Below are positions 9,056-17,680 of a stretch of DNA of 64,000 nucleotides, piece by piece. Where the stretch lies: positions 1-64,000 of the forward strand of contig CAWIMQ010000007.1 of the NCBI GenBank assembly GCA_963837265.1, given 5' to 3'. This DNA comes from DATBLE01 sp963837265 (GTDB lineage: Bacteria > Actinomycetota > Thermoleophilia > Gaiellales > Gaiellaceae). The notes beneath the pieces are model-generated. The model was not told where the DNA came from, did not search any database, and saw only the letters and a program-made list of their open reading frames with translations. Every line of letters begins with the position of its first letter. Positions within the stretch are counted from its first letter, which is position 1. Both the position numbers and the translations under genes were made by a program.

Positions 9056-9229
9056 TCAGGAACGGAGCGCACGGCCTGCGAGCCCGGCGAGCCAGAGACC
9101 GATCGCGGCGGCGGCGGCGACGATGATCCACTGGCCGGCGGCGCCTGCGGCGACGGCGATCCCGGCGAACGCGAGCGCCAGGGCGAGGAAGAGCCCGCCG
9201 AGGGCACGACGCTGCGACGGAGCCGCCAT
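9056..9229 (-). CDS. Small membrane protein (57 aa)
   Basis: This 57-residue protein has two short hydrophobic segments (roughly residues 10-28 and 31-50) separated by GQW, so a two-helix hairpin membrane protein is likely. The ATG at 9229 is chosen because a TAGCAT box lies 7 nt upstream (9237-9242), which suggests a leaderless transcript. It lies 42 bp upstream of the sigma-factor gene on the same strand. No family is recognised. Confidence 0.55.
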   Translation of the reverse strand: MAAPSQRRALGGLFLALALAFAGIAVAAGAAGQWIIVAAAAAIGLWLAGLAGRALRS

Positions 9230-9347
9230 ACGGCGGATGCTACGGGCATGGCCGCGTGCCTTCCTCCGCTGCAAGAGGGGCGGAGGGGCTCGGGCAGGGG
9301 GCGCTGTAGATGCCGCCCGCTCGCCCGCTTGGCCTAGGGTGTGTGGC

Positions 9348-9899
9348 GTGCGGATCGCACTCGCTGCTTCCGCCGCGGGTGTCGTAGCGGTGCGTGGGCT
9401 CTATCGGCTGCTGGCCGGTGGTGCGCTGACTATCGATACCGGGGTTGGACGCAGGACGCAGCCGCTTGGACCGGTCGCGTTCGAGATCGCGGCGCCTCGT
9501 GACCTCGTCTTCGACGTGATCGCGTCCCCGTATCTCGGGCGGACACCGAAAGCGCTGCAGAGCCAACTGGAGGTCTGGGAGCACGGATCGGACATGGTTC
9601 TTGCCGCCCACTTCACGCAGCTGAAGTGCGGGACGACGACGACACTCGAGACCGTGCGCTTCGAGCGGCCCGAGCGGATCGACTTCCGTGTCGTCCGCGG
9701 CCCCGTTCCGCACGTCGTCGAGTCATTTCTGCTTGCGGAGACCGGCGAGGGCACACGTCTCACCTGGCAAGGTGAGATGGGCAGCGACCTGTGGACGCTC
9801 GGCGCCTGGTGGGCCACTCGGGTCGCACGGCAGTGGGAGCGAGCGGTGCGTCATTCCCTCGCCTCCGTCACTGCAGAAGCCGAGCGCCGAGCAGCCTAA
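9348..9899 (+). CDS. SRPBCC-like (polyketide cyclase/START fold) protein with N-terminal membrane anchor
   Basis: This 183-residue protein has a short hydrophobic N-terminus (ALAASAAGVVAV). It is followed by an SRPBCC-like domain beginning GPVAFEIAAPRDLVFDVIASPY and ending in a long C-terminal helix rich in Trp/Arg. Such domains bind hydrophobic ligands; the ligand here is unknown. The GTG at 9348 has a TAGGGT box 7 nt upstream (9335-9340), indicating leaderless expression. It is divergent from the small membrane protein gene. Confidence 0.7.
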   Translation: MRIALAASAAGVVAVRGLYRLLAGGALTIDTGVGRRTQPLGPVAFEIAAPRDLVFDVIASPYLGRTPKALQSQLEVWEHGSDMVLAAHFTQLKCGTTTTLETVRFERPERIDFRVVRGPVPHVVESFLLAETGEGTRLTWQGEMGSDLWTLGAWWATRVARQWERAVRHSLASVTAEAERRAA

Positions 9900-10207
9900 G
9901 CCACCCCGGCTTGCGTGTGGCCTTGCTCCTCGGCCACGTAGTGCAGCGTCACGCCGTCCACTGGGCTCGCGGGGAAACCAGGATCGGTCGGCGCGCCGCG
10001 GATGGCGCGCACAGTGGCGCGCGCCGGCCGCATCGGCGTCGTTGGCGCAGCTTCGTTCCGTCTTCAAGACCGGTGAGTGCTCGCCGGTTGTGCGCCGGTG
10101 GGCGCCACTTTCAGGCGGACTTGAGCGGTCTCGAGCGAAGAGCGGCCCTGTCTGCAACCGAAGCGCCAGGCCGCCCCGTTGCGCGGGAGACGCCCCGACC
10201 GAGCCAT
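9900..10207. other. Gene-poor interval between SRPBCC gene and tRNA-Trp
   Basis: About 300 bp without a supported gene. It contains GC-rich self-complementary stretches (GGCGCGCC and GGCGCGCGCC around 9990-10030) and a GTCTTCAAGAC stem-loop near 10060 that looks like an anticodon arm but has no T-arm partner. Nothing else is recognised. Confidence 0.4.
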
Positions 10208-10280
<73 letters not shown>

Positions 10281-10358
10281 CGGTTCCGGGCCAGTGTATC
10301 GCCGCCGGCGCGGCGCTCGGTGCGACCCCCGGGGGCCGGCGCGGGCACCCGCGCGCGC

Positions 10359-11144
10359 TCATCGCCGCCACAGGACGGGGAAGAGCTCGTGCTCCATCGG
10401 CGCTCCGGCCGGAAGCTCGTCGGCGAGGCCCGGAAAGTCGGGCGAGGTCTTCCATGGACGCGGGGCGTGGACGGCGTCGTCGCCGAGGAACCGCACCGAG
10501 AAGGCCCGGCGCCGCCCGGTCGCGCCGCCGGCGGCGTGGAGCGTGAGCATGTGGAAGAAGACCGCGTCGCCCGGCTCGAGCTCCCAGGCGAGGATGTCGA
10601 ACCGGCCCCGGTTGCCGTCGACGTCGGGAAGCTCCTCGAGGCTCCCCTCGGGGAACCACTTCGCCTGGGCGTCCATGAACGTCCGCGGCATCAGCCACGG
10701 GCCGCGGTGCGAGCCGGCGACGAACTCGACCGTCGAGGCACGGTCGACGGGATCGACGGGCATCCACATCGAGCAGTTTCCGGTCCCCTCGACGTTGTAG
10801 TACGGCTGGTCCTGGTGCCACGGGGTCCGCTGGCGCGTTCCCGGCTCCTTGACGAGCAGGTGGTCGTGGAAGAGACGCACGGTCGTCGAGCCCATCAGGT
10901 CTCCCGCGATCGCCGCCGCCGGCGACGTGCGGAGGAACTCCCCGAACTCGGCGATCCGCTGCCAGTTGCAGAAGTCCTCGAAGAAGCGGCCCGGATCGTC
11001 CGTCCGGCTGGCGACGAGCGCCCGGTCACTCGGATCGGCCAGGTTGCGCTCGATTCCGCGCTCGACGAGGGCCACCTCCACGGGCGTGAACGCGCCGCGG
11101 ACGCAGACCGCCCCGTCGCGCAGGAAGTCCTCGTGCAGGCTCAT
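10359..11144 (-). CDS. Phytanoyl-CoA dioxygenase (PhyH) family protein
   Basis: This 261-residue Fe(II)/2-oxoglutarate-dependent oxygenase-like protein has the iron-binding HxD in WHQDQPYYN (residues ~114-122). The distal His is in FFHMLTLHAAGG (~215-226), followed by an Arg-rich stretch suited to binding the 2-oxoglutarate carboxylate. The family hydroxylates acyl-CoAs or small metabolites; the substrate here is unknown. It is divergent from the 140-aa gene with only 20 bp between the start codons, so their promoters must overlap. Confidence 0.88.
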   Translation of the reverse strand: MSLHEDFLRDGAVCVRGAFTPVEVALVERGIERNLADPSDRALVASRTDDPGRFFEDFCNWQRIAEFGEFLRTSPAAAIAGDLMGSTTVRLFHDHLLVKEPGTRQRTPWHQDQPYYNVEGTGNCSMWMPVDPVDRASTVEFVAGSHRGPWLMPRTFMDAQAKWFPEGSLEELPDVDGNRGRFDILAWELEPGDAVFFHMLTLHAAGGATGRRRAFSVRFLGDDAVHAPRPWKTSPDFPGLADELPAGAPMEHELFPVLWRR

Positions 11145-11164
11145 CGCGCCGATACGATGCCACG

Positions 11165-11587
11165 GTGCTCCCCTATCTGATCCCAGTCTTCGTGCTCGGC
11201 GGGCTGGTCGTACTGCTCGGGCTGTTCGTGCTGCTCTCGCGGATCCGCGGCGGCCGCTACCTCCGTCCCGTGATCTCGCTCCTGTCGCGGGTGCCGGTGA
11301 TGAAGCGGCTGATCGAGCGGGCCTCCCAGGCGGCGATCGACCGCTACAACCCCGAGCTGGGCTCGGCGATGAAGAAGCTGAAGCGGGCAGGCGTGGACCG
11401 CGACCCGATGCAGGCGCAGCGCGCCATGAGCACGCTCACCGCCGACGAGCGCAAGGCGTGGATGGAGGCGGCCGGTCAGCAAGGGGTGATGGATCAGCAG
11501 CCTGCCAACCGCGCGCAGCGTCGCGCGATGGGACGGATGCAGAAGGGGCGCATGCCCAGCCCGCAGCAGAAGCGCCGCACCCGCTGA
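11165..11587 (+). CDS. Hypothetical membrane-anchored basic protein
   Basis: This 140-residue protein has one strongly hydrophobic N-terminal segment (LIPVFVLGGLVVLLGLFVLL, residues ~4-23), then a cytoplasmic helical region and a very basic Gln/Arg-rich C-terminal tail. The GTG at 11165 has a TACGAT box 6 nt upstream (11153-11158), implying a leaderless transcript. No domain is recognised. The basic tail could contact nucleic acid or phospholipid, but that is only inference. Confidence 0.65.
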   Translation: MLPYLIPVFVLGGLVVLLGLFVLLSRIRGGRYLRPVISLLSRVPVMKRLIERASQAAIDRYNPELGSAMKKLKRAGVDRDPMQAQRAMSTLTADERKAWMEAAGQQGVMDQQPANRAQRRAMGRMQKGRMPSPQQKRRTR

Positions 11588-11846
11588 GCCTCTGTCATCC
11601 GGAGCGGCCCCTGCCCGTGACAGGGGTTGCCATCACCGTTAGGCTTGCTCTGCTGCGGCCGCGAGGACGCGCCGGCTCGCCGGTGTGCGGACGTAGTCAG
11701 CCGGTGCGGTTCTGTTTTCTGCCTCTCCCAGCAGGCCGCACCGGCGCTCTTCTCATCGGCAGAACGGGCACGAAGGCTGAGGACTGCTTCCGCGCCGGCC
11801 GAGGCTTCAGCCGCGCCGGTTTCGGGGCGCGGTAGGCTCCGCGCCA

Positions 11847-13406
11847 ATGCGCGGAACCTCGCAGGCCGAGCGCGACGGCGACCTCTTCGCGCGGCGCCGG
11901 GAGCGCATGAGCGTCCACGTCACCGAGCTGCGGAAGCGGACGGAGCAGGTCGCCCGAGGCGGCGGCGAGGCGCCGGTCGAGCGGCACCGCTCCCGCGGCA
12001 AGCTGACCGCCCGCGAGCGGATCGACCTGCTCGTCGACTCCGACGGCGCCTTCCTCGAGCTGTCGGCTCTCGCCGCCTGGGACGTGTACGACGGGCAGGC
12101 GCCCTCGGCGGGGATCGTCACCGGCATCGGCGTGGTCGAGGGGCGCGAGTGCGTCGTCGTCGCGAACGACGCGACCGTCAAGGGCGGCACGTACTTCCCG
12201 CTCACCGTGAAGAAGCACCTGCGCGCGCAGGAGATCGCCGAGCAGAACCGGCTGCCGTGCATCTACCTGGTCGACTCGGGCGGCGCGTTCCTGCCGCTCC
12301 AGGCCGAGGTCTTCCCCGATCGCGACCACTTCGGGCGGATCTTCTTCAACCAGGCGCGCATGTCCGCCATCGGGATCCCCCAGGTCGCGGTCGTGATGGG
12401 CTCGTGCACGGCCGGCGGCGCGTACGTGCCGGCGATGAGCGACGAGACCGTGATCGTGCGGGGCACGGGGACGATCTTCATCGGCGGGCCGCCGCTCGTG
12501 AAGGCGGCCACCGGGCAGGACGTGACGGCAGAGGAGCTCGGCGGCGCGGACGTGCACACGCGGCAGTCCGGCGTCGCCGACCACTACGCGACGAGCGACG
12601 AGCACGCCCTGGCGATTGCCCGGACGATCGTCCGCAACCTCGGCGGCCGCCGCCCGGAGCCTCCGTTCGAGCTCGCGCCGCCCGAGGACCCGGCCGTCGA
12701 TCCCGGCGACCTGTACGGGCTGGTCCCCGAGACGCTCCGGGAGCAGGTGGACGTCCGCGAGATACTCGCGCGGCTCGTGGACGGCAGCCGCTTCCACGAG
12801 TTCAAGGCCCTGTACGGGGAGACGCTGGTGTGCGGGTTCGCCCGGATCGAGGGCTGCCCGGTGGGGATCCTCGCCAACAACGGCGTCCTGCTCGCCGAGT
12901 CGGCGCAGAAGGGAGCCCATTTCGTCGAGCTCGCCTGCAGGCGGCGGGTTCCGCTCGTCTTCCTCCAGAACATCACCGGCTTCATGGTCGGCAAGGAGTA
13001 CGAAGCCGGCGGGATCGCGCGCGACGGGGCGAAGCTGGTGACCGCAGTCGCCTGCGCCGCCGTGCCCAAGCTCACGGTCGTGATCGGCGGGTCGTTCGGC
13101 GCCGGCAACTACGCGATGTGCGGCCGCGCGTACTCGCCGCGGTTCCTCTGGATGTGGCCGAACGCCCGCATCTCGGTGATGGGGGGCGAGCAGGCGGCGA
13201 CGGTGCTGACGATGGTCGGCGACGCCGACCCGGACGAGATCGCGGCCAAGTACGAGGAAGAGGGAAACGCGTACTACTCGACCGCGCGGCTCTGGGACGA
13301 CGGGATCATCGACCCGCTCGACACCCGCCGGGTGCTCGCGCTCGGCCTCTCGGCGGCGCTGAACGCCCCGGTCCCCGAGACCACGTTCGGCGTCTTCCGG
13401 ATGTGA
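11847..13406 (+). CDS. mccB: Acyl-CoA carboxylase carboxyltransferase subunit, methylcrotonyl-CoA type
   Basis: This 519-residue crotonase-fold protein transfers carboxyl from carboxybiotin to an acyl-CoA. The N half has KGGTYFPLTVKKHLRAQEIA and YLVDSGGAFLP, and the middle has GGAYVPAMSDE and GTIFIGGPPLVKAATG. The C half has FLQNITGFMVG and GGSFGAGNYAM. These match the 3-methylcrotonyl-CoA carboxylase beta subunit of leucine degradation rather than the propionyl-CoA type. The enoyl-CoA hydratase and biotin carboxylase downstream support that pathway. The ATG has a TAGGCT box 8 nt upstream. Confidence 0.92.
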   Translation: MRGTSQAERDGDLFARRRERMSVHVTELRKRTEQVARGGGEAPVERHRSRGKLTARERIDLLVDSDGAFLELSALAAWDVYDGQAPSAGIVTGIGVVEGRECVVVANDATVKGGTYFPLTVKKHLRAQEIAEQNRLPCIYLVDSGGAFLPLQAEVFPDRDHFGRIFFNQARMSAIGIPQVAVVMGSCTAGGAYVPAMSDETVIVRGTGTIFIGGPPLVKAATGQDVTAEELGGADVHTRQSGVADHYATSDEHALAIARTIVRNLGGRRPEPPFELAPPEDPAVDPGDLYGLVPETLREQVDVREILARLVDGSRFHEFKALYGETLVCGFARIEGCPVGILANNGVLLAESAQKGAHFVELACRRRVPLVFLQNITGFMVGKEYEAGGIARDGAKLVTAVACAAVPKLTVVIGGSFGAGNYAMCGRAYSPRFLWMWPNARISVMGGEQAATVLTMVGDADPDEIAAKYEEEGNAYYSTARLWDDGIIDPLDTRRVLALGLSAALNAPVPETTFGVFRM

Positions 13407-13475
13407 GCGCCGGGCGCCGCGTCGGCCGGGCGGCTCGATACGATCCGGATCCCTAGCCCCAGAGGAGGTAGGCAG

Positions 13476-14075
13476 ATGCCAAGGATTCCCCGTCCGTCTC
13501 CGGCGATGGTAATCGCGTGCACGGCGCTCGCAGTCGCCCTCGGCGGAGCCGGCTACGCGGCAACCGTGCTGCCGCGGAACAGCGTCGGGATCGCCCAGCT
13601 GAAGGCGAACTCGGTCAACTCGTCCAAGGTCGTGAACCATTCGCTGCTCAGGGCCGACTTCAGGGCCGGCCAGATCCCGGCGGGGCACCGAGGACCGGCG
13701 GGCCCGGCGGGCGCGGCCGGACCGGCAGGGCCGGCAGGCGCGGCCGGCGCGGCCGGCCCGGCAGGCCCTGCAGGCCCGGCGGGCACCGCGGCCACGGCGC
13801 TCTGGGCCTCGGTCGACACCAACGGCACGCTCGTCCGCAACAAGAGCGTCGCGTCCGCCCTGAAGATCGGAACCGGTCAATACCAGGTGGTGTTCAACCA
13901 GGACGTAACGGGCTGCGTCTACCTGGCAACGCTCGGCGGGCCCACTACGGGTGCGAACACCGGACAGGTCTCGGCCGCCCAGAGGACGGCCATCGCGGCC
14001 GCGGTGTTCGTGCTCACGCAGGACTCGAACGGAAACCCGGCCGACAGGAACTTCTTCCTCGCCGTCTTCTGCTGA
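13476..14075 (+). CDS. Secreted collagen-like repeat protein
   Basis: This 199-residue protein has an N-terminal signal-type hydrophobic segment (residues ~10-28). It is followed by an LPRNSVGIAQLKANSV module, about 33 residues of Gly-Pro-Ala/Gly-Ala-Ala collagen-like triplets (residues ~70-103), and a C-terminal globular part ending FFLAVFC. Proteins with this signal/QLK/collagen layout are frequent in Thermoleophilia-type actinobacteria as far as I know; function is unknown, probably cell-surface. A strong Shine-Dalgarno (GAGGAGGTAG) precedes the ATG. It interrupts the leucine-type cluster and is followed by a strong hairpin. Confidence 0.85.
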   Translation: MPRIPRPSPAMVIACTALAVALGGAGYAATVLPRNSVGIAQLKANSVNSSKVVNHSLLRADFRAGQIPAGHRGPAGPAGAAGPAGPAGAAGAAGPAGPAGPAGTAATALWASVDTNGTLVRNKSVASALKIGTGQYQVVFNQDVTGCVYLATLGGPTTGANTGQVSAAQRTAIAAAVFVLTQDSNGNPADRNFFLAVFC

Positions 14076-14085
14076 TCGTGACGCG

Positions 14086-14109
14086 GGGGGCCCGCCGCGG
14101 CGGGCCCCC
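14086..14109 (+). terminator. 24-bp perfect palindrome after the collagen-like gene
   Basis: Twelve GC-only base pairs (14086-14097 with 14098-14109) form a perfect palindrome 10 bp after the collagen-like stop. There is no T-run, but it is probably a transcript end insulating the collagen gene from the genes downstream. Confidence 0.6.
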
Positions 14110-14145
14110 GGCCGCGGCGTCGAGGCGGAGACGTAGAGTTTCGCC

Positions 14146-14325
14146 ATGCACACGATCGACCTCACCGAGGAGGAGCTCCGCTTGCTCCAGAACGCCCTGC
14201 ACGCCTACCTCGACGACTTCGGGCACGAGGAGGCGGACGTGCTCCGCGAGGTCAAGGCACTGATCGAGAAGCTGCGCCCGGGTGAGCACGCAGGAGCCGC
14301 CGGCCGGACGGAGGCTCCCCGATAG
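14146..14325 (+). CDS. Small conserved acidic helical protein (59 aa)
   Basis: This 59-residue acidic protein (MHTIDLTEEELRLLQNALHA...) is predicted to be mostly helical. The ATG at 14146 is preceded by a TAGAGT box with a 6-nt spacer (14134-14139), the recurrent leaderless pattern here. It ends 5 bp before the enoyl-CoA hydratase start, so the two are likely co-transcribed. No family function is known to me. Confidence 0.6.
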   Translation: MHTIDLTEEELRLLQNALHAYLDDFGHEEADVLREVKALIEKLRPGEHAGAAGRTEAPR

Positions 14326-14330
14326 CGGAC

Positions 14331-15101
14331 GTGCCGGCCTCGCCGGAGCGGACACTTCGCATCGAGCGTGACGGAGGCGTCCTCCGGGTCACGCTCGCCC
14401 GCCCGGAGCGGCGGAACGCCTTCGACGCGGCCCTGATCGGCGAGCTGGCCGAGGCGTTCGCGGAGGTCGGCGACGCTCGGACGGTCGTACTCGGGGGCGA
14501 CGGGCCGTCGTTCTGCGCCGGCGCGGACGTGGAGTGGCAGCGCGCCTCGATCGACCTCTCCTACGAGGAGAACGTCGAGGACGCCCGGCGCCTCTATCGC
14601 ATGCTCCAGGCGGTCTTCCGCTGCCCGGCGCCCGTGGTCGCGCGCATCCAGGGCTACGCGCTCGGCGGCGGCTCCGGCCTCGCCGCCTGCGCCGACGTCG
14701 CGGTCGCAGGCCGGGACGCTGTCTTCGGCTTCTCCGAAGTCCGGCTCGGGATCGTCCCGGCGGTGATCTCGCCCATGGTCCTGGCCCGGATCGGCCCCGC
14801 CGCCGCACGGCGCTACTTCCTCACCGGCGAGCGCTTCGACGCGGAGACCGCCCTGCGGATCGGGCTCGTGCACGAGGTCGCTGCCGACCTGGACGGGGCG
14901 GTCGAGCGGATCGTCGCCGACCTGCTCGCCGGCGGCCCGGTCGCGGTCCGGGAGGCGAAGCGGCTCGCGCTCGAGCCGCCCGACGAGGAGGACGCGGTCC
15001 GGCGCGCGGCCGACCGCCGCTCGAGCGGCGAGGGCCAGGAGGGGCTGCGGGCGTTCCTCGAGAAGCGCTCGCCGGCATGGAGATCCGCAGGCTCCTCGTA
15101 G
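14331..15101 (+). CDS. Enoyl-CoA hydratase/isomerase family protein, probable methylglutaconyl-CoA hydratase
   Basis: This 256-residue crotonase has the oxyanion-hole sequence in ADVEWQR and GYALGGGSGLA. The catalytic Glu of FGFSEVRLGIVPA is present, while the first catalytic Glu of classical hydratases is replaced (GGGSGLAACAD). That replacement is seen in LiuC/GnyH-like methylglutaconyl-CoA hydratases. Placement between the two carboxylase subunits supports the leucine pathway (3-methylglutaconyl-CoA to HMG-CoA). The 3' end overlaps the biotin carboxylase start by 25 bp, indicating translational coupling. Confidence 0.85.
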   Translation: MPASPERTLRIERDGGVLRVTLARPERRNAFDAALIGELAEAFAEVGDARTVVLGGDGPSFCAGADVEWQRASIDLSYEENVEDARRLYRMLQAVFRCPAPVVARIQGYALGGGSGLAACADVAVAGRDAVFGFSEVRLGIVPAVISPMVLARIGPAAARRYFLTGERFDAETALRIGLVHEVAADLDGAVERIVADLLAGGPVAVREAKRLALEPPDEEDAVRRAADRRSSGEGQEGLRAFLEKRSPAWRSAGSS

Positions 15102-16756
15102 CGAACCGCGGCGAGATCGCCGTCCGGATCTTCCGGACGTGCCGCGAGCTCGGGATCGCGACCGTCGCGGTCGCGGCGCCCGACGACGCGGGGGCGCTCC
15201 ACACACGGGTGGCGGACGAGACCGTCGAGATCGCCTCCTACCTCGACTCCGAGGAGCACGTCCGGGCGGCGAAGAGCTCGGGGGCGGACGCGATCCATCC
15301 GGGGTACGGGTTCCTCGCGGAGAACGCCGACTTCGCCGAGGCGGTCGGGGCGGCCGGGGTCGCCTTCCTAGGCCCGACGCCGGAGGCCCTCCGCGCCGCC
15401 GGCGACAAGCTCGCGGCCAAGCGCACCGCCCTCGCGGCCGCGGTGCCGGTGCTCGAGGCGGGCGAGCCGGACGAGCTCGGCTTTCCGCTGCTCGTGAAGG
15501 CCGCGGCCGGAGGAGGCGGCCGCGGGATGCGGGTCGTCCGCTCGGCGGCCGAGCTCGACGAGGCGCTGGCCGCCGCCCGCCGCGAGGCGGAGGCGGCCTT
15601 CGGGGACGGCACGATCTTCTGCGAGCGCTACCTGGAGCGGCCGCGACACGTCGAGATCCAGCTCCTCGGCGACGGGCGCGGCGGCGCCGTCGCGCTCGGC
15701 GAGCGCGAGTGCTCGATCCAGCGGCGGCACCAGAAGGTGCTGGAGGAATCGCCCTCCCCGGGGCTGCTGGCGCTGGCGGCAAAGCCGCCAGCGCGCGGCC
15801 GAGAGTCGCCTGCGACTTCGTCGCACGCGGGGCTCGGCGCGGAGCTGCGGGCGCAGATGAGCGAGGCGGCCGTGGCGTTCGCCCGGGCGATCTCGTACCG
15901 CAGCGCCGGCACCGCCGAGTTCGTTCTCGACGGCGCCGACTTCTTCTTCCTCGAGCTGAACGCGCGCATCCAGGTCGAGCACCCTGTCACCGAGCTCGTC
16001 ACGGGCCTCGACCTGGTCGCCGTCCAGGTCGCGCTCGCCCGGGGCGCCGAGCTGCCGGCCCCGCCGGCGCCGAGCGGCCACGCGGTCGAGGCACGGCTCT
16101 ACGCCGAGGATCCCGTGACGTTCCTCCCGCAGGCCGGCCGGATCGAGCGGCTGCGGCTGCCGGAGGGCCTGCGGGTGGACGCCGGCGTCGAGGAGGGCGA
16201 CGAGGTCGGCCTCGCCTACGACCCGATGATCGCCAAGCTGATCGCGCACGGGGACACCCGGGACGAGGCTCTCGACCGGCTCGCCGACGGGCTGGCGGAC
16301 ACCGAGGTCGAGGGCGTCGTCACCAACCTCGCGTTTCTGCGCTGGCTCGTCGACCACCCGGCGCTGCGGGCGGGCGAGACTACGACCGCGTTTCTGGTCG
16401 AGCATCGGCCGCTCGCCGAGCGCCGTCGCCTCGCCCCGCGCCCGTGGCGAGGCGCGTTTCGCCTCAACCTGCCCGCGCCTTCGCCCCACCCGCCCCCGGA
16501 CGAGGCGGGCGGCGCGCACACACACGGCCCTGACCCCGAGCACAGCAGGGTGACCGCGCCGATGCCGGGCACGGTCCTGCGGGTGCTCGTCGCCGAGGGC
16601 GAGCGCGTCCAGCCGCGTCAGCCGCTCGTCGTGCTGGAGGCGATGAAGATGGAGACGCCGCTCGTGTCGCCCTACGAAGGCGTCGTCCTCAGGCTCCACG
16701 TCGCCGAGGGCGACCGGGTCGCGGGCGGCGCGCTCGTCGCCGAGCTGGAGGAGTAG
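15077..16756 (+). CDS. mccA: Acyl-CoA carboxylase alpha subunit (biotin carboxylase plus BCCP), methylcrotonyl-CoA type
   Basis: This 559-residue protein has the N-terminal biotin carboxylase fold (LLVANRGEIAVRIFRTCRE, GYGFLAEN), an ATP-grasp with KAAAGGGGRGM and the catalytic FLELNARIQVEHPVTE, and a C-terminal biotinyl domain with AMKM (Lys ~524). It carboxylates its own biotin for the mccB partner. It is shorter than typical subunits (about 650-670) because the linker domain is reduced. Residues ~231-253 are an in-frame 23-codon insertion after ESPSPGL, flanked by GGGGCT direct repeats and containing a perfect hairpin. It overlaps the hydratase by 25 bp and the GNAT gene by one base. Confidence 0.9.
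   Translation: MEIRRLLVANRGEIAVRIFRTCRELGIATVAVAAPDDAGALHTRVADETVEIASYLDSEEHVRAAKSSGADAIHPGYGFLAENADFAEAVGAAGVAFLGPTPEALRAAGDKLAAKRTALAAAVPVLEAGEPDELGFPLLVKAAAGGGGRGMRVVRSAAELDEALAAARREAEAAFGDGTIFCERYLERPRHVEIQLLGDGRGGAVALGERECSIQRRHQKVLEESPSPGLLALAAKPPARGRESPATSSHAGLGAELRAQMSEAAVAFARAISYRSAGTAEFVLDGADFFFLELNARIQVEHPVTELVTGLDLVAVQVALARGAELPAPPAPSGHAVEARLYAEDPVTFLPQAGRIERLRLPEGLRVDAGVEEGDEVGLAYDPMIAKLIAHGDTRDEALDRLADGLADTEVEGVVTNLAFLRWLVDHPALRAGETTTAFLVEHRPLAERRRLAPRPWRGAFRLNLPAPSPHPPPDEAGGAHTHGPDPEHSRVTAPMPGTVLRVLVAEGERVQPRQPLVVLEAMKMETPLVSPYEGVVLRLHVAEGDRVAGGALVAELEE
15766..15834 (+). repeat. In-frame palindromic insertion inside mccA
   Basis: A 69-bp (23-codon) stretch is bounded by the direct repeat GGGGCT (15760-15765 and 15829-15834). 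It contains an 11-bp perfect stem (15770-15780 with 15784-15794) around an AAA loop, followed by a smaller GCGAC/GTCGC hairpin. It lies in a normally compact part of biotin carboxylase. It looks like an inserted mobile palindromic element that kept the frame. Confidence 0.6.
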
Positions 16757-17607
16757 TGGAGGTCCGGGCCCTCGACGACGCCGGCGCATTCCTCGACCAG
16801 GCCGGCCCGCTGCTGCTCGCCGACGAGGCCCGGCACAACCTGCTGTTCGGCATCGCCGGCAGCCTTCGCACCGATCCCGATCGCTACGCGGAGAAGCGCT
16901 TCTGGGTGGTGAGCGACGGTCCCGAGCCGGTCGCCGCCGCGATGCGGACGCCGCCCTATAATCTGATTCTCGCCCGCCCGCGCGAGGGTCCTGCCCTCGA
17001 GACGCTCGCCGCCGGAATCGACGGCGAGCTGCCGGGGGTCGTCGGCGCCCACCCGGAGGTGGACGAGTTCGCCCGGCTCTGGGCCCGTACGCACTCGATC
17101 GAGCCGCGTCTGACCCGCGACCAGGGCGTCTACGCGCTCGAGCGGGTGCAGCCGGTCCCCGCAGCGCCCGGCGCGTCGCGGATCGCGACGATCGAGGACG
17201 AGGTGCTGCTCGACGACTGGATGCTCGCGTTCGGCCTCGAGGTGCTCCACGAGGACGACCCTGGCCGGAGCGAAGCCCGGGCGATCGTCCGGCATCGCCT
17301 CGGCGCGGCCGACGGCGGGTTCGCGCTCTGGGAGGACGGCGGCCGGGCCGTCTCCGTATCCGGCTGGGGCGGCCCGACGCCGAACGGGATCCGGATCGGC
17401 CCGGTCTACACGCCGCCCGGGCTGCGGGGCCGCGGCTATGCGACCGCCCTCGTCGCCGAGCTCTCGCAGACGCTGCTCGACCGCGGCAGGCGCTTCTGCT
17501 TCCTCTTCACCGACCTCGCCAACCCGGTCTCGAACGCGATCTACGAGCGGATCGGCTACGTCCGGGTGTGCGAGTCGGCGATGCTCGCCTTCGTCCCCCG
17601 GCGATGA
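16756..17607 (+). CDS. GNAT-type N-acetyltransferase (double-domain)
   Basis: This 283-residue protein has a C-terminal GNAT core with the acetyl-CoA pyrophosphate loop in LRGRGYATALVAEL (residues ~216-229) and the FTDLANPVSNAIYERIGY motif near the end. The N-terminal 140 residues form a second, more degenerate GNAT-like half. The substrate is unknown. The GTG shares one base with the mccA stop (TAGTG), so it is translationally coupled to the carboxylase operon, possibly only by position. Confidence 0.85.
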   Translation: MEVRALDDAGAFLDQAGPLLLADEARHNLLFGIAGSLRTDPDRYAEKRFWVVSDGPEPVAAAMRTPPYNLILARPREGPALETLAAGIDGELPGVVGAHPEVDEFARLWARTHSIEPRLTRDQGVYALERVQPVPAAPGASRIATIEDEVLLDDWMLAFGLEVLHEDDPGRSEARAIVRHRLGAADGGFALWEDGGRAVSVSGWGGPTPNGIRIGPVYTPPGLRGRGYATALVAELSQTLLDRGRRFCFLFTDLANPVSNAIYERIGYVRVCESAMLAFVPRR

Positions 17608-17680
17608 CCGACTCGACGTGTACGACCGCATCGGGCGAACGTGGGCCGGGTCCCCCCGTATCCCGCCGCCGCGCCCGACC

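Noticed and set aside
10040..10130. Possible selenocysteine tRNA (GTCTTCAAGAC anticodon-like loop)
   Set aside because: No matching T-arm or acceptor pairing is found, so a tRNA fold cannot be built.
11700..11745. Long-loop hairpin upstream of mccB (GCCGGTGCGG/CCGCACCGGC)
   Set aside because: The 10-bp stem has a ~26-nt loop and no clear link to a regulator or ribosome binding site; not called a riboswitch.
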